Positions 8,656-16,939 of a stretch of DNA of 64,000 nucleotides are shown here, piece after piece. The DNA is from Rhizobium sp. BK313 (GTDB lineage Bacteria > Pseudomonadota > Alphaproteobacteria > Rhizobiales > Rhizobiaceae). The notes below the pieces were generated by a model, which did no database searches, was not told the DNA's origin, and saw nothing but the letters and a program-made list of their open reading frames with translations. The DNA lies in contig NZ_JACHZQ010000001.1 in NCBI RefSeq assembly GCF_014193655.1, positions 992,001 through 1,056,000 of the forward strand. The letters are read 5' to 3'. The translations under genes and the position numbers were made by a program. Position 1 is the stretch's first letter, and each line of letters begins with the position of its first letter.

Positions 8656-9546
8656 TTATGTCGTCCTCCGGTTGCCGAGAAACACGTCAGCATTACGCTC
8701 CGCGAACTCCGCAAACGTCGTTGGTCGAACTCCGAACTTCTCATGGGTGGTGAGGTAAACCCGGGACCGAGGTCGTTTCAGGCGTTCAGCTAGTTGCTCA
8801 TCAAGCGCATTGGCAAAGCTGGTAGGCATTCCGTTGGCGAGCAAGCTTTCACGGCGTTTCTCAGGCGCGATGGCTACGTAGCGCACCGGCCTCCCGATAA
8901 CATTCGATATCCGCGCGGCGATATCATCCATTGTCAGGGCCTCGGGACCAGTCATGTTTAAGCTTTCGCTCTCGTGACCACCATCATGGAGGAGGCGGTG
9001 GGCGACCTTCGCGATATCTCGCACGTCAACCGGCGATAGTTCGATGTTCTCGAATGGCAGCTGCAGTAGCCCTGTGGCGGCGATGTCGGGGGCTTCGCGC
9101 AAGTATACCTGCATGAACTGGGACGGGCGGATATGCGTCCAGGCCAATCCAGATCGTTCCAAGTAATCCTCTATGTCTTCGTGCATTTGCGTGAAGCGAA
9201 ACTTGGATGGATCGAAACCAATTCCCGATTCGGCACCGGAAAACTTAATGATGTGCCGGACGCCGTTTCGCTTGCATGCGTCAATGAAGCAGCACTGCGT
9301 TTCGAACATATTGGGTGTGGGAGAGGAGATCATTAGCACCCGCTGAATGCCGTCGAGTGCCGCATCGAGCGTATCGGGTTTGCCCATGTCCCCCTCCACC
9401 AGCTCCACTTCGGCGAGCCGATCGAGTCCAATGTCCGAGGCTTTGGCGAGGTTTCGTACCAGGGCTCTAACGTGCTGCCCTTCGCGCACGAACTCGTCGA
9501 TCGTCATACGACCGTTCTGACCTGTACCTCCAGTTATCAACAACAT
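8656..9546 (-). CDS. NmrA-like NAD(P)-binding reductase
   Basis: A 296-residue atypical short-chain dehydrogenase. GGTGQNGR at residues 6-13 is the Rossmann glycine motif; VRALVRN is the second strand with the NADP-type basic residue; VELVEGDMGKPDTLDAAL, IKFSGAESG, WTHIRPSQFM and the C-terminal MTGPEALTMDDIAARIS are typical of the NmrA / NAD(P)H:quinone-reductase-like group. It has no YxxxK at the usual place, as in NmrA proteins that act as redox sensors. It is the first gene of a minus-strand operon with the small gene at 8638 and the ECF-SnoaL sigma factor. Confidence 0.88.
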   Translation of the reverse strand: MLLITGGTGQNGRMTIDEFVREGQHVRALVRNLAKASDIGLDRLAEVELVEGDMGKPDTLDAALDGIQRVLMISSPTPNMFETQCCFIDACKRNGVRHIIKFSGAESGIGFDPSKFRFTQMHEDIEDYLERSGLAWTHIRPSQFMQVYLREAPDIAATGLLQLPFENIELSPVDVRDIAKVAHRLLHDGGHESESLNMTGPEALTMDDIAARISNVIGRPVRYVAIAPEKRRESLLANGMPTSFANALDEQLAERLKRPRSRVYLTTHEKFGVRPTTFAEFAERNADVFLGNRRTT

Positions 9547-9803
9547 CTGGTTTCCTTTTGTGGCTTAGCGAATGGGATCCTTGCTTCCCTTCACTCTCCT
9601 ATGACGTTTCGGCCGACCTAAAGGATTCGGGATTTTTGGCTCACCGCGCAGTTTGAGAATGGCGTGAAAAATGGCTAGCTGAGCGCTAGGCCCGCAGACG
9701 TCTTTGCCGTCCTTTGGATTGAATCCCGGTCATAGGGTGCGGCGTTCTCTGGTGTCAGTTGAAGTCTCGACACCAAGGCAACGGACGGTTCTGGCAAAGA
9801 ACA

Positions 9804-9828
9804 GGAACTTTGTTTCCTTCAAAATGTT
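9804..9828 (+). promoter_or_regulatory. EcfG-type promoter-like site
   Basis: GGAAC at 9804-9808, N17, GTT at 9826-9828. It lies 21 bases before an AAGGAGA-type ribosome site and the ACG-started frame at 9850. Confidence 0.45.
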
Positions 9829-9849
9829 CGTTAGGCAAGGAGATCAACC

Positions 9850-10105
9850 ACGACCCCGGTTCGGTTTCCCCGACCCGCCGCCAAACGTCGTCTCACAGCG
9901 CCGCGGCGGGTCACTTTCTATTTTTCGCCAGGAACAAATCTTGAAAAGCGGAGTTCGAGGGCTTGCGAGATGCCGGGGGCGCCGGACCTCGCGGCTGCGT
10001 CGGCCATTCCCATTGACTACGCAGCCAGGCCCGTCGCGTGGGGTGCGACGGGCCAAACGGACCTTGCCGCGGTAGGGTGGTCGCTTTATGCCAATATCTT
10101 CGCAT
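9850..10105 (+). pseudogene. 84-codon frame whose start reads ACG
   Basis: AAGGAGA at 9837-9843 is followed at normal spacing by ACG instead of ATG, and the frame then stays open to TAG at 10103. The product would begin TTPVRFPRPAAKRR and end GWSLYANIFA. Its correct distance from an EcfG-type promoter and the ribosome site suggests a gene that lost its start codon, or one using a rare ACG start. I do not recognise the family. A perfect 10-bp hairpin (10028-10054) lies within the frame. Confidence 0.3.
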
Positions 10106-10271
10106 AGGCAGCGGCATCAACGAACGCTTGCCGTGCAACATCCACGCTCGTTGTGACGCGCAGTGGGAGAAGGCAGCCCCGTTTTGCGGCCCAATAGCAG
10201 AGCTTCCCGTTCGGGCCACTGGTGATTAAGGAACTCGAGCGCAGCTTTCGATGAAGGATGTGGAGGAGACC

Positions 10272-10469
10272 ATGAACGATGATTTCAATAGACCGACGCG
10301 TGACCCTAGACCTGCTTCACCTATCCGTACCTAGGCGCCCTGGATAGTTATCTTGGCTGTAGTTGTGATCACCGCACTGGCGTGGAGCTTTTGGCCTTGC
10401 ACGGAGACTACCTCGATACAGCCGCCAACAACCGCAACACCGCCTGCGACGGCGCCTGCTCAGCGGTAA
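10272..10469 (+). pseudogene. small membrane protein broken by an amber codon
   Basis: GGAGGAG precedes an ATG at 10272. The frame reads MNDDFNRPTRDPRPASPIRT, then TAG (10332-10334), then APWIVILAVVVITALAWSFW, a single membrane helix, and a Pro/Thr/Ala-rich tail ending at TAA 10467. The layout, a charged N-terminus, one helix and a short low-complexity tail of about 65 residues, is that of common small rhizobial envelope proteins. Only the internal stop prevents translation. Confidence 0.6.
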
Positions 10470-10525
10470 GAGAAACATGCAAGCAAAGACGGATTTTACA
10501 TTGCCGTAGTGACTTGTCGGCACGA

Positions 10526-10694
10526 GCGGGAAGTAGCAAATCGAGTCCGTCCACGGGGCCATGGACGAGGCCCTGAAGATCGACGCCCGACGTGACGGCG
10601 TTATTGCCTGGGTGAAGGCAGCACCTACCTGCGCGAATACATTCCCCCAAAAGTCTTGTTTTGGATGGGGGAGCTACCTCTCGGAAAACTGTAA
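10526..10694 (+). repeat. diverged copy B of a duplicated gene fragment
   Basis: Clearly homologous to 13496-13665: shared blocks include ATAGACGAGGCC / ATGGACGAGGCC, GAAGGCAGCAC.TACCTGCGCG and a common end at ...AAACTGTAAGAA. Both copies end at the same TAA. Copy B has small indels, so its frame is broken; its tail reads YIPPKVLFWMGELPLGKL. Confidence 0.65.
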
Positions 10695-10950
10695 GAATAA
10701 GCAAACGTTTAAAGGGCAGCAGGAACATAAGCCTCTGGCCCGCCGTTTGAAGTGTGCGGCTGTGCTTATCGCACAATGCAAAAGCCGCTAATCCCCGACG
10801 TGGCGAACATGACGTGCGTTTTGGAGAATGAGATGACCGAATCGGAAACACATCTTCCCTTCGATGAAGGCGTCCGACGTATATTTCGGTACACGTGGCT
10901 GCTGACATTGCAGCCTCAAGACGGCCGTCAGACACGCCAGACCGATCTAT

Positions 10951-11181
10951 GTGGTTGGGACGGCGACATTCCGATCGGCCCTGTTGAGAGAGGGGCTGCA
11001 CGAAGGGATGTGGCTATGGAATGAGCCAGGGCTCGGCCTCGAACCCCGCCTGCAACCTCCACAGGGATATGAGCGAACCGCTAGCGAAGCTGCGTCGAAG
11101 GTTGAAGATTATTATGACAGGCTGATGACCCACATCGAGAGTGATATTGGGGGCGAAAATCATGACCAAAAAAATCGATGA
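10951..11181 (+). pseudogene. remnant of unrecognised protein
   Basis: One frame reads ATFRSALLREGLHEGMWLWN, then PGLGLEPRLQPPQGYERTAS and a helix ASKVEDYYDRLMTHIES, which has the look of real protein. The start region (10834 on, MTESETHLPFDEGV) is in a different frame, so the gene appears frameshifted. Its end overlaps the next gene by 20 bases. I cannot name the family. Confidence 0.4.
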
Positions 11182-11449
11182 GCTCACTGACCGTGTTCGA
11201 GATATAGACGCGAGGTGCTCGGTGCAGGAATTGCTCATTGCCCAACTGCTGGCCCGCGTTGGCATTGTTACCGGCGATCCTCACCTTTTCGTCAACGGCG
11301 TCATGCAACTCGTTGGGAACGATTTGAAGGACGCGGCAGCACTAGTTACGAACAAGGAGGACGCTCAGCGCGCGGCTTATGCGCTGGAAAGCTTTGCGAG
11401 CTTCGCCACGATGATGCAGCAAGCACTTGAGGTCGTTCCGAAGAATTAA
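11162..11449 (+). CDS. small helical hypothetical protein
   Basis: A 95-residue protein beginning MTKKIDELTDRVRDIDARCS, largely helical, with the segments QELLIAQLLARVGIV and AAYALESFASFATMMQQALE. No signal peptide or membrane segment. I chose the ATG at 11162, with GGGGG seven bases upstream, rather than 11141. Function unknown; it sits among small stress genes and relics. Confidence 0.6.
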   Translation: MTKKIDELTDRVRDIDARCSVQELLIAQLLARVGIVTGDPHLFVNGVMQLVGNDLKDAAALVTNKEDAQRAAYALESFASFATMMQQALEVVPKN

Positions 11450-11475
11450 GCCTCTCAAAGGAGCGGCTTCGCTGA

Positions 11476-11703
11476 TCAATCAAGGAAAGATTCAAATGGC
11501 AACACCAGCACGATGTCGCCCTTTTCGTCGGCGACCTCAAAGGATAACCCAACTATCGGCTCGCCGTGCGTCGCCATATGCATGACCAATTTGCGTACTG
11601 CCATGCGAAGATTTTTCACCGCCTCGATGCCAGGTAGTTCGAAACCCTCGTCGTCTTTTTCGCAGGCGCCAGTGTTACGGATGTGAAAGAAATATCTTGC
11701 CAT
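11476..11703 (-). CDS. DUF6894 family protein
   Basis: A 75-residue protein with the DUF6894 pattern: MARYFFHIRNTG, then an acidic turn CEKDDEGFELPGIEAVKNLR, and a C-terminal strand pair VGLSFEVADEKGDIVLVLPF. Such proteins are small, cytoplasmic, very common in Rhizobiales, and of unknown function. Its stop lies within the 15-base word repeated at 419. A weak GGAAC-N16-GTT site (11712-11735) ends 8 bases before the ATG. Confidence 0.85.
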   Translation of the reverse strand: MARYFFHIRNTGACEKDDEGFELPGIEAVKNLRMAVRKLVMHMATHGEPIVGLSFEVADEKGDIVLVLPFESFLD

Positions 11704-11711
11704 TGTGCTGA

Positions 11712-11735
11712 AACAGGCTGACCCAGGTTTGTTCC
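11712..11735 (-). promoter_or_regulatory. weak EcfG-type site, spacing one short
   Basis: On the minus strand GGAAC (11735-11731), N16, GTT (11714-11712). The spacing is one base shorter than in the other sites and the start codon is very close, so a transcript would be almost leaderless. Confidence 0.25.
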
Positions 11736-11754
11736 CAAACCGAATTAGCCTTGA

Positions 11755-12018
11755 CGGCTTTGTCGATCTTACGAGACTTTAGCTAAGAGCCATATTCCGC
11801 CGCCTTCCGTTTCTGATGATCATCCAGACCGGCGCATCGCGTGCCAATTTGCGTTGCAGTCCGCACTTGTCCAGGTCGCCGCGCGTGCGTTGGCGACCGG
11901 ATGGAGTGAGCGCGAAGGGGCGGCGGCTCTTGTCGATCCGGCCGATAATCACATGCTCGCGCTCATCACGACGGGCGAAGTCGAAGCCATCATTGAGGCG
12001 ATCCGAGAGGAGTCCTGA
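11755..12018 (+). pseudogene. small hypothetical protein without a start codon
   Basis: An open frame from the stop just before 11755 to TGA at 12016 encodes SDDHPDRRIACQFALQ, then SALVQVAARALATGWSEREG, AALVDPADNHMLALITTG and a final acidic helix. This looks like a conserved rhizobial small protein (GWSE.EAA.ALVDLADNH). There is no ATG, GTG or TTG before the conserved region, so the 5' end appears to be lost or mutated. Confidence 0.5.
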
Positions 12019-12035
12019 TTTTCTTGCGAGCGGTG

Positions 12036-12060
12036 GGAACATACTAGCAAGCCTGCGGTT
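12036..12060 (+). promoter_or_regulatory. EcfG-type promoter of a candidate small RNA
   Basis: GGAAC at 12036-12040, N17, GTT at 12058-12060. Only about 50 bases downstream the terminator hairpin at 12110 begins, and no ORF lies between them. Confidence 0.5.
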
Positions 12061-12067
12061 CGAACTT

Positions 12068-12148
12068 TATCGAACCCTTTAGTTCGTTCCGTGGCGTCGC
12101 CTCCGCGGTAGCCCGTCACGCGCTCCCTGGGTGACGGGCTTTTATTTT
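12068..12148 (+). ncRNA. candidate general-stress small RNA
   Basis: The interval between an EcfG-type promoter (12036-12060) and a strong rho-independent terminator (12110-12148) would give a transcript of roughly 80 nucleotides. The first half contains a GAAC/GTTC-rich arm, and CGCCTCCGCGG is a C-rich, potentially single-stranded stretch that could pair with ribosome-binding sites. The start is inferred from the usual distance to the -10 element. No coding potential is seen. Confidence 0.4.
12110..12148 (+). terminator. rho-independent terminator
   Basis: Stem AGCCCGTCAC (12110-12119), 11-base loop, GTGACGGGCT (12131-12140), then TTTATTTT. Strong on the plus strand. Confidence 0.8.
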
Positions 12149-12192
12149 GCCCATCTGCCCCAGTCAGCAGCGCATTTTGGGACCAGACCTTC

Positions 12193-13521
12193 CTAGGGGC
12201 CCTCGTAGTAGGTCGCGTCGTCCTGTAAGAGCTCAGCCTTTGGGAGTGCCTCGTGCCTCCTCGTGCCCGGCAAAACCTCGAACCAGTTGTCAAACGTGGT
12301 CATTGTCGAGCCAAGCTGAGCAAGCACCTGCGGATTGCCTTCCATTTTTGCCTTCCCGGCATTCACCTTGTCTGACAGCTTCGCAGTGCCGATCATCACA
12401 TCCTCGAGTTCGCGGCGGTCGATGGCAATCGTCAGATCGGCGTCGTCAGCTTGATAGCCGGCGATGGTGGTCAGCGTGGCGTTGCTCATCTCGACAACGA
12501 ACTTCTCGCCATTATCCGGCGTGACAAGATTGATCTTGAAATGCATGCCCTCCGCCTTACGGCTGTCCATCTGGATGCCGAGATAGTTGAGAAAAAGCTC
12601 GATGCTGGTGCCGCGCACAAAGTCGGGACTGCCCGCCTTTGCAGCTTCACCACGATGACGCCGTCACGCAGTTCCTTGGCGCCGGCCAAGAAGCTGTTAC
12701 GGAGACTGGGGCTTTCGAACTGGTAGCCCATCTGCTCGTAGGTGTCGGCGAGCAGATCTTTTGCGTCCTGATTGTCCGGTTCAGCATAGACCAGCTTGTT
12801 CAGATTTTCGGTGGCAAGCCGATAGTTGCCCTCGGCATAGAGATCACGGCCTTTCGCCATCACCTTTGGAGGCGCCGCCCATCATTTCCACGTAAAGCGG
12901 TGCAGACTCTTTCCGGCGACAGCGGGACCAATGTCGCAGGGTTCAGATCCCCGAATCCGAGGTAGCGCTGAATCACGGCCCGGCTATTGTGCAGGTAGGA
13001 GCCGTGATAGCCACGGCGTACCATTGTTCCTGCAGACTCGTGGGTGGCTCGTAGACGTTGTGGATCTGGTTGATAGTGACGCCCGTGTTTGCCAAGTGCA
13101 GAACCTGGTTGTTCAAATTCGCATACGCGTTATCCACGCATCACTTCGGCAATCCGCTCTTTTCCCCAACGCGGCCAGCTATGGGATGCGAACATCACAT
13201 CCGCCTGATTGCCGAACCGGTATAGCGCAACGTTGATGTATTGCGACCAAGCTAGGGCATCCCGCACCGGCGCCCCTCGTAGCGTAAGAACATTGTGCAG
13301 GCTTTGACGATGTTTTCCGCCGCCCAGAATGCCTTGAAGTCCGGGAACCAGGTGTTCATCTCCGCTGGCGCCTCGGTGCCTGGCGTGTTTTGAAAAACCA
13401 TCCTTGCGCCGTCGATGGTCAGTTCCTCAACAGGTTGTTCGATGCTGATGGTGGGGGGCAGGATGCCTTGGACACGGCTCGGATTGTTCCGGTCTTCGAG
13501 CGGCAAATCGAATCTGTCCAT
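12193..13521 (-). pseudogene. decayed alkylsulfatase (SdsA1/BDS1 type)
   Basis: Three pieces in several frames, in correct order on the minus strand. First, part of the metallo-beta-lactamase domain: [39 protein letters not shown], then [20 protein letters not shown]. Second, the dimerisation domain: MAKGRDLYAEGNYRLATENL, DTYEQMGYQFESPSLRNSFL. Third, the SCP2-like C-terminal domain: GIQMDSRKAEGMHFKINLV, ATLTTIAGYQADDADLTIAI. Family members hydrolyse alkyl sulfates such as SDS and are about 650 residues. The N-terminal zinc-site half is missing, cut near 13500 where the duplicated fragment begins, and several frameshifts are present. Confidence 0.85.
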
Positions 13522-13665
13522 GAGGCCATAGACGAGGCCCGAGTGATCGCCGACCTACACGATGATGCTGTTGCCTGGGGTCGCGAAGGCAGCACTTACC
13601 TGCGCGAATACGGTCCGCCAAAAATCCTATCTTGGATGCGGGAGCTACCTTTTGAAAAACTGTAA
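13496..13665 (+). repeat. copy A of the duplicated gene fragment
   Basis: One frame reads ESVHEAIDEARVIADLHDDA, WGREGSTYLREYGPPKILSW and ends at the TAA at 13665. It is homologous to 10526-10694. The better-preserved frame suggests the 3' end of a gene for a helical protein I do not recognise. Its 5' end abuts the truncated alkylsulfatase, marking a recombination junction. Confidence 0.65.
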
Positions 13666-13783
13666 GAAATTGTCTGGCAACGGGAGGATCCGTCCGGTTG
13701 GAACGTCCCCCACGAGGGGCCCACGCACAACTTGATCTTTGTATTAGGCCTCGCTACAATCCTTTCAGAGACACTCACTTCTA

Positions 13784-13820
13784 CCCCGCCGTTCAGGTCG
13801 TTCAGGCGGGGTTCTTTTTG
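13784..13820 (+). terminator. rho-independent terminator
   Basis: Stem CCCCGCC (13784-13790) / GGCGGGG (13805-13811) followed by TTCTTTTTG. It lies downstream of the gene fragment ending at 13665. Confidence 0.75.
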
Positions 13821-14085
13821 AAATATCCATTGGTGTGCCTATTAGATAATAAGCTTATAATTAGGACAGTCTGGATCAAACTCCTAGCCTCACTCTGTCC
13901 CCCATCAGCGCACCGTCAGTCGCGCGATTCCCAAATGCGCTGGAACTTTTCCCCATTACCCAGGTTCGATATGCATGTGGCCGGGATGCCACAGGGGTAT
14001 CGCATAATGATGCCCTGGCCCGTCGCTACTCGCCCCTTTGCGGCGGGCCTACCCGATCATTACCGGGAGAATGCATGCACCAATG

Positions 14086-14118
14086 AAAAAAGCCCCTATT
14101 CTGCGAGAAATAGGGGCT
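14086..14118 (-). terminator. rho-independent terminator of minus-strand unit
   Basis: On the minus strand: AGCCCCTATT, 8-base loop, AATAGGGGCT, then five T. A perfect 10-bp stem. It probably ends the unit made of the PhnA-like gene (15377) and the DUF892 relic. Confidence 0.8.
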
Positions 14119-14204
14119 GAGGTGTAAAGCAGCCGGTCGCGGGCACGTCCGGCGGTTGTTAAATACTGTGCAAATATGACAACTTCTATACACAATAACT
14201 TGAA

Positions 14205-14440
14205 TTAAAATAGCGCTATCGGCCGCCCCGGCCTGCTGGCGAAGGCCTTTTCCAGGCCCGTTACGTGATCTTCGGTCTGGCCGCGACGGGTTTCGAATGC
14301 TTCCTCAGATGAATGTGCGGCTTCCATCATCTTGGGCAGGGCCGCCAGTATCCCAGTATCTGCTTCTCAGCGAAGTAGATGTCCTTGTGGGTCTCATAAA
14401 GGAGATCGCTGAGGTTTTAGTTATGCATGTCAGTGTTCAT
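14205..14440 (-). pseudogene. decayed DUF892 (YciE/YciF ferritin-like) gene
   Basis: The minus strand reads MNTDMHN, stop, LSDLLYETHKDIYFAEKQI, a frameshift, then LAALPKMMEAAHSSEEAFET and RGQTEDHVTGLEKAF. This is the start of a DUF892 ferritin-like stress protein (DLF..LKDIYFAEKQIL..LPKM..AA). One stop, at least one frameshift and loss of the C-terminal half make it inactive. It lies 13 bases downstream of the PhnA-like gene. Confidence 0.75.
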
Positions 14441-14453
14441 TGTGTTGAGATGA

Positions 14454-15377
14454 CTATGGGTTCCGGTCGCGGTTATATTCTTCGAGGAGGGGGCTTGGCT
14501 TCGTGCCAGCCACACCGCCGAACCAAGCTGCAATCAGGCCGAGAACGAGTGCGAGAAAGCCGATCAGAGCGCCTCTGGAAACCACCTCCGTCGTGGTCTG
14601 TGCCGCCTCCAAAGCCTGTTGCTTTGCCTGATCGATGGATGCCCTGTAGTTGGACTCGTATTCATCGATCTTCGCGCGCGCCTCGTCGACAGGGATATTT
14701 TGCGCCTTTGCCAGAGCGTCGGCGGCACGGGCCTTGGCGTCCTCGACCTTGCTTCGGTCGCCGGTCGCTACGGCTTTCATCGCCGTGACTGCCGCCGTTT
14801 GAAGGGCTTGCGGGTCGGTGCCACCGCTGGCCTCGCGGATTTGCCGTTCGATATCGGCCATCGGATCGGTTGCCGCGGCAATCGCAGGCGCTGCGGTGGT
14901 CGCCACGGTTGCTGCCGTCTTGCCGACGCCGGCGACCACGCTCGAAAGGCCGCTGAAAGCGCCGCCGACGAGTGCGCCAACCGAGGTCGTCAAGAGGTAG
15001 AGTATGACCAGAGTGGTGACAGCCCAGGAGGTGATGCCGTGGAAACCGCCTGTGGACTTACTAGGACGGCCGGAAAGCCGGCTCGCCGCGTAGGCGCCGA
15101 TAAACGACGCGACGATGCCGGAAACGACAAACCAGAGGCCGCCGACGATGGAGAAACTGGTCGCTGTAGGATTGTCCGATGTGGCAGGGTCGAGAACCGC
15201 AGCGCCAATCCCGACGCCGAGAAGATTGAGCAGGAACTGGGCGGCGAGGGCGAGAACGACGCCGGCAAACACCGCACCCCAGGATATCTTGTTGATGGTC
15301 GCCGTAAGACGCGGGTCGGCCGGGTTGACCGCATACGGAGTATCACCAGGCAGGCGGGAGATGGATGGTTGGGACAT
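14454..15377 (-). CDS. PhnA-like integral membrane protein
   Basis: A 307-residue membrane protein. A short soluble N-terminus leads to KISWGAVFAGVVLALAAQFL and three further hydrophobic stretches (SIVGGLWFVVSGIVASFIGA, SWAVTTLVILYLLTT, and a short AGV..TAATVAT segment), then a polar helical region rich in Ala, Lys and Asp (about 185-285) and a C-terminal helix GALIGFLALVLGLIAAWFGG. Proteins of this type are often labelled PhnA-like, without functional proof. The start at 15377 has GGAGG 8 bases upstream, which decides it over 15455. An EcfG-type site lies 47 bases upstream, so stress control is likely. Confidence 0.85.
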   Translation of the reverse strand: MSQPSISRLPGDTPYAVNPADPRLTATINKISWGAVFAGVVLALAAQFLLNLLGVGIGAAVLDPATSDNPTATSFSIVGGLWFVVSGIVASFIGAYAASRLSGRPSKSTGGFHGITSWAVTTLVILYLLTTSVGALVGGAFSGLSSVVAGVGKTAATVATTAAPAIAAATDPMADIERQIREASGGTDPQALQTAAVTAMKAVATGDRSKVEDAKARAADALAKAQNIPVDEARAKIDEYESNYRASIDQAKQQALEAAQTTTEVVSRGALIGFLALVLGLIAAWFGGVAGTKPSPLLEEYNRDRNP

Positions 15378-15423
15378 TGTACAAGCCTCCGGAGTTTTTT
15401 TACGGATCTGTGAATGCGGTCCC

Positions 15424-15448
15424 AACTCCCGCTTCATCCGAATGTTCC
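15424..15448 (-). promoter_or_regulatory. EcfG-type promoter of PhnA-like gene
   Basis: On the minus strand GGAAC (15448-15444), N17, GTT (15426-15424), ending 46 bases before the ATG at 15377. Confidence 0.6.
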
Positions 15449-15670
15449 AGGACATATTTCGCTCCTGCTAGCGGTCACTTTCAGAGACGCCGATGCCGAG
15501 CAGGATGAAACGTGGCCTGATCGCGAATGATTCAAAGGTGACACCTCGGAAACACGTAAGTCCGCAAAGTTTGCTGCGACTAGGTCGACCGACATTGACC
15601 GGTTCTCCATGTCTGGCACGCGACCTTTTCGGCCAGTTCGCGGCAAACGATCTCGCGAACTACACTCGAA

Positions 15671-15870
15671 TTGGTCGGGGTATGCGGCTATGGGGAACTT
15701 GGGGATATTCTGCGTGCACAAGTGCATGCCTTGGGAATTGCCGTCGACTTTATTGGTCTGCCAGCCGTGGGATATCCGGACGTTAACCGTCAAATGAGCC
15801 AAGTAAAGATCGGCGTAGTTTGCGGCATCAACGACGGCGATGCGATCAGTTGGTTCCGCTCGAAAGCGCT
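15671..15870 (+). pseudogene. glycosyltransferase fragment, relative of the 33.9 kb gene
   Basis: The frame reads VCGYGELGDILRAQVHALGI, VDFIGLP and VNRQMSQVKIGVVCGINDGD. The glycosyltransferase at 33870-35036 has VCGYGEMIDILRRQADELRI, VDFIDPPGVP and VNRLMNQARIGVVCGVDDGA in the same order. It is therefore a ~65-residue relic of a close paralogue. No donor-binding E-x7-E segment or N-terminal domain is present. Confidence 0.75.
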
Positions 15871-15876
15871 GGCGGT

Positions 15877-15901
15877 GGAACAAGTAGCGCCCACCGAGGT
15901 T
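15877..15901 (+). promoter_or_regulatory. EcfG-type promoter of SDR gene
   Basis: GGAAC (15877-15881), N17, GTT (15899-15901), 107 bases before the SDR start at 16009. Confidence 0.45.
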
Positions 15902-16008
15902 TGTCTCGTCTCAACGACGAACGGGAGCAAAGACGGATGACGATCAGCGAGACTGGTCGCATCCGCGTTCCCCGCGTTTTCAAGGACCAAGTTAGAGGAA
16001 TGATTGCC

Positions 16009-16884
16009 ATGCAAGACCCGACCACGAAACACCCAAAGCCCCCCTTCGAGAAGCAGAAGCAACCGTTCCCCGGTCTTGCAACCCGGATGAACCCAAAGCC
16101 AGATCACGGCGAGATCTCGTATAAGGGTTCCGGTCGCCTGGCGGGTCGCAAAGCTCTCATCACGGGCGCTGATTCCGGCATGGGACGTGCCGCAGCGATC
16201 GCCTACGCCCGCGAAGGCGCCGACGTCGCCATCAACTATCTTCCTGACGAGGAACCGGACGCGAAGGAAGTCATCGCGTTGATCGAGAAGGAAGGCCGCA
16301 AGGGTGTGGCACTTCCAGGCGACCTCCGCAACGAGGCATTTTGTGAGAAGCTAGTGGAAGACGCCGCGAAGGCCCTGGGCGGTCTCGATATCTTCGTGAG
16401 CAATGCTGGCCGCCAGCAGCAGGCCGGAGCGCTTTCTGACATCACCACGGAAGGCTTCGACGCGACGATGAAGACGAATATCTACGCGATGTTCTGGCTG
16501 ACCAAGGCGGCACTCAAGCATTTGCAGCCGGGCTCGGCCATCATTATCACTACGTCCGAGCAGGCGTACGATCCTTCCGGGGATCTGGTCGATTACGCGA
16601 TGACCAAAGCTGCCGGCATGAGCTTCACCAAATCCATGGCAAAGCAGCTCGGCCCGAAGGGCATCCGCGTCAATGGCGTGGCACCCGGTCCGATCTGGAC
16701 ACCGCTGCAGGTGGCGGGCGGCGCGACCATGGAGAAGCTCGAACAGTTCGGTGGCAAGACGCCGATGGGTCGTCCCGGCCAACCGGCCGAGCTGGCGTCG
16801 ATCTACGTCCAGCTTGCAGACCCGACGGCGAGCTATGCGACGGGTCAAGTCTATGGCGCGGCCGGCGGCGGTGGACAGCCTTGA
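16009..16884 (+). CDS. short-chain dehydrogenase/reductase, stress type
   Basis: A 291-residue SDR. After a Pro-rich N-terminus (HPKPPFEKQKQPFPG) come KALITGADSGMGRAAAIAYA (cofactor glycine motif near residue 50), FVSNAGRQQQ (NAG), the catalytic pattern Y-x3-K in DYAMTKAAGM, and VAPGPIWTPLQ. It belongs to the ~290-residue group that includes general-stress oxidoreductases such as YhdF/YhxC; the substrate is unknown. AGAGGA lies 9 bases from the ATG at 16009 and directly abuts that at 16000, so I chose 16009. Confidence 0.9.
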   Translation: MQDPTTKHPKPPFEKQKQPFPGLATRMNPKPDHGEISYKGSGRLAGRKALITGADSGMGRAAAIAYAREGADVAINYLPDEEPDAKEVIALIEKEGRKGVALPGDLRNEAFCEKLVEDAAKALGGLDIFVSNAGRQQQAGALSDITTEGFDATMKTNIYAMFWLTKAALKHLQPGSAIIITTSEQAYDPSGDLVDYAMTKAAGMSFTKSMAKQLGPKGIRVNGVAPGPIWTPLQVAGGATMEKLEQFGGKTPMGRPGQPAELASIYVQLADPTASYATGQVYGAAGGGGQP

Positions 16885-16939
16885 CCTCCGCAACGGCAAT
16901 CGACTCATCCAAAACGAGAACGCGCAGAGGAGATCGACC

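Noticed and set aside
10028..10054. Perfect 10-bp hairpin as a terminator
   Set aside because: No T-run on either strand, and it lies within an open frame.
14619..15413. 264-codon open frame on the plus strand
   Set aside because: Antisense of the PhnA-like membrane protein; Arg/Gly/Asp-rich and without motifs.
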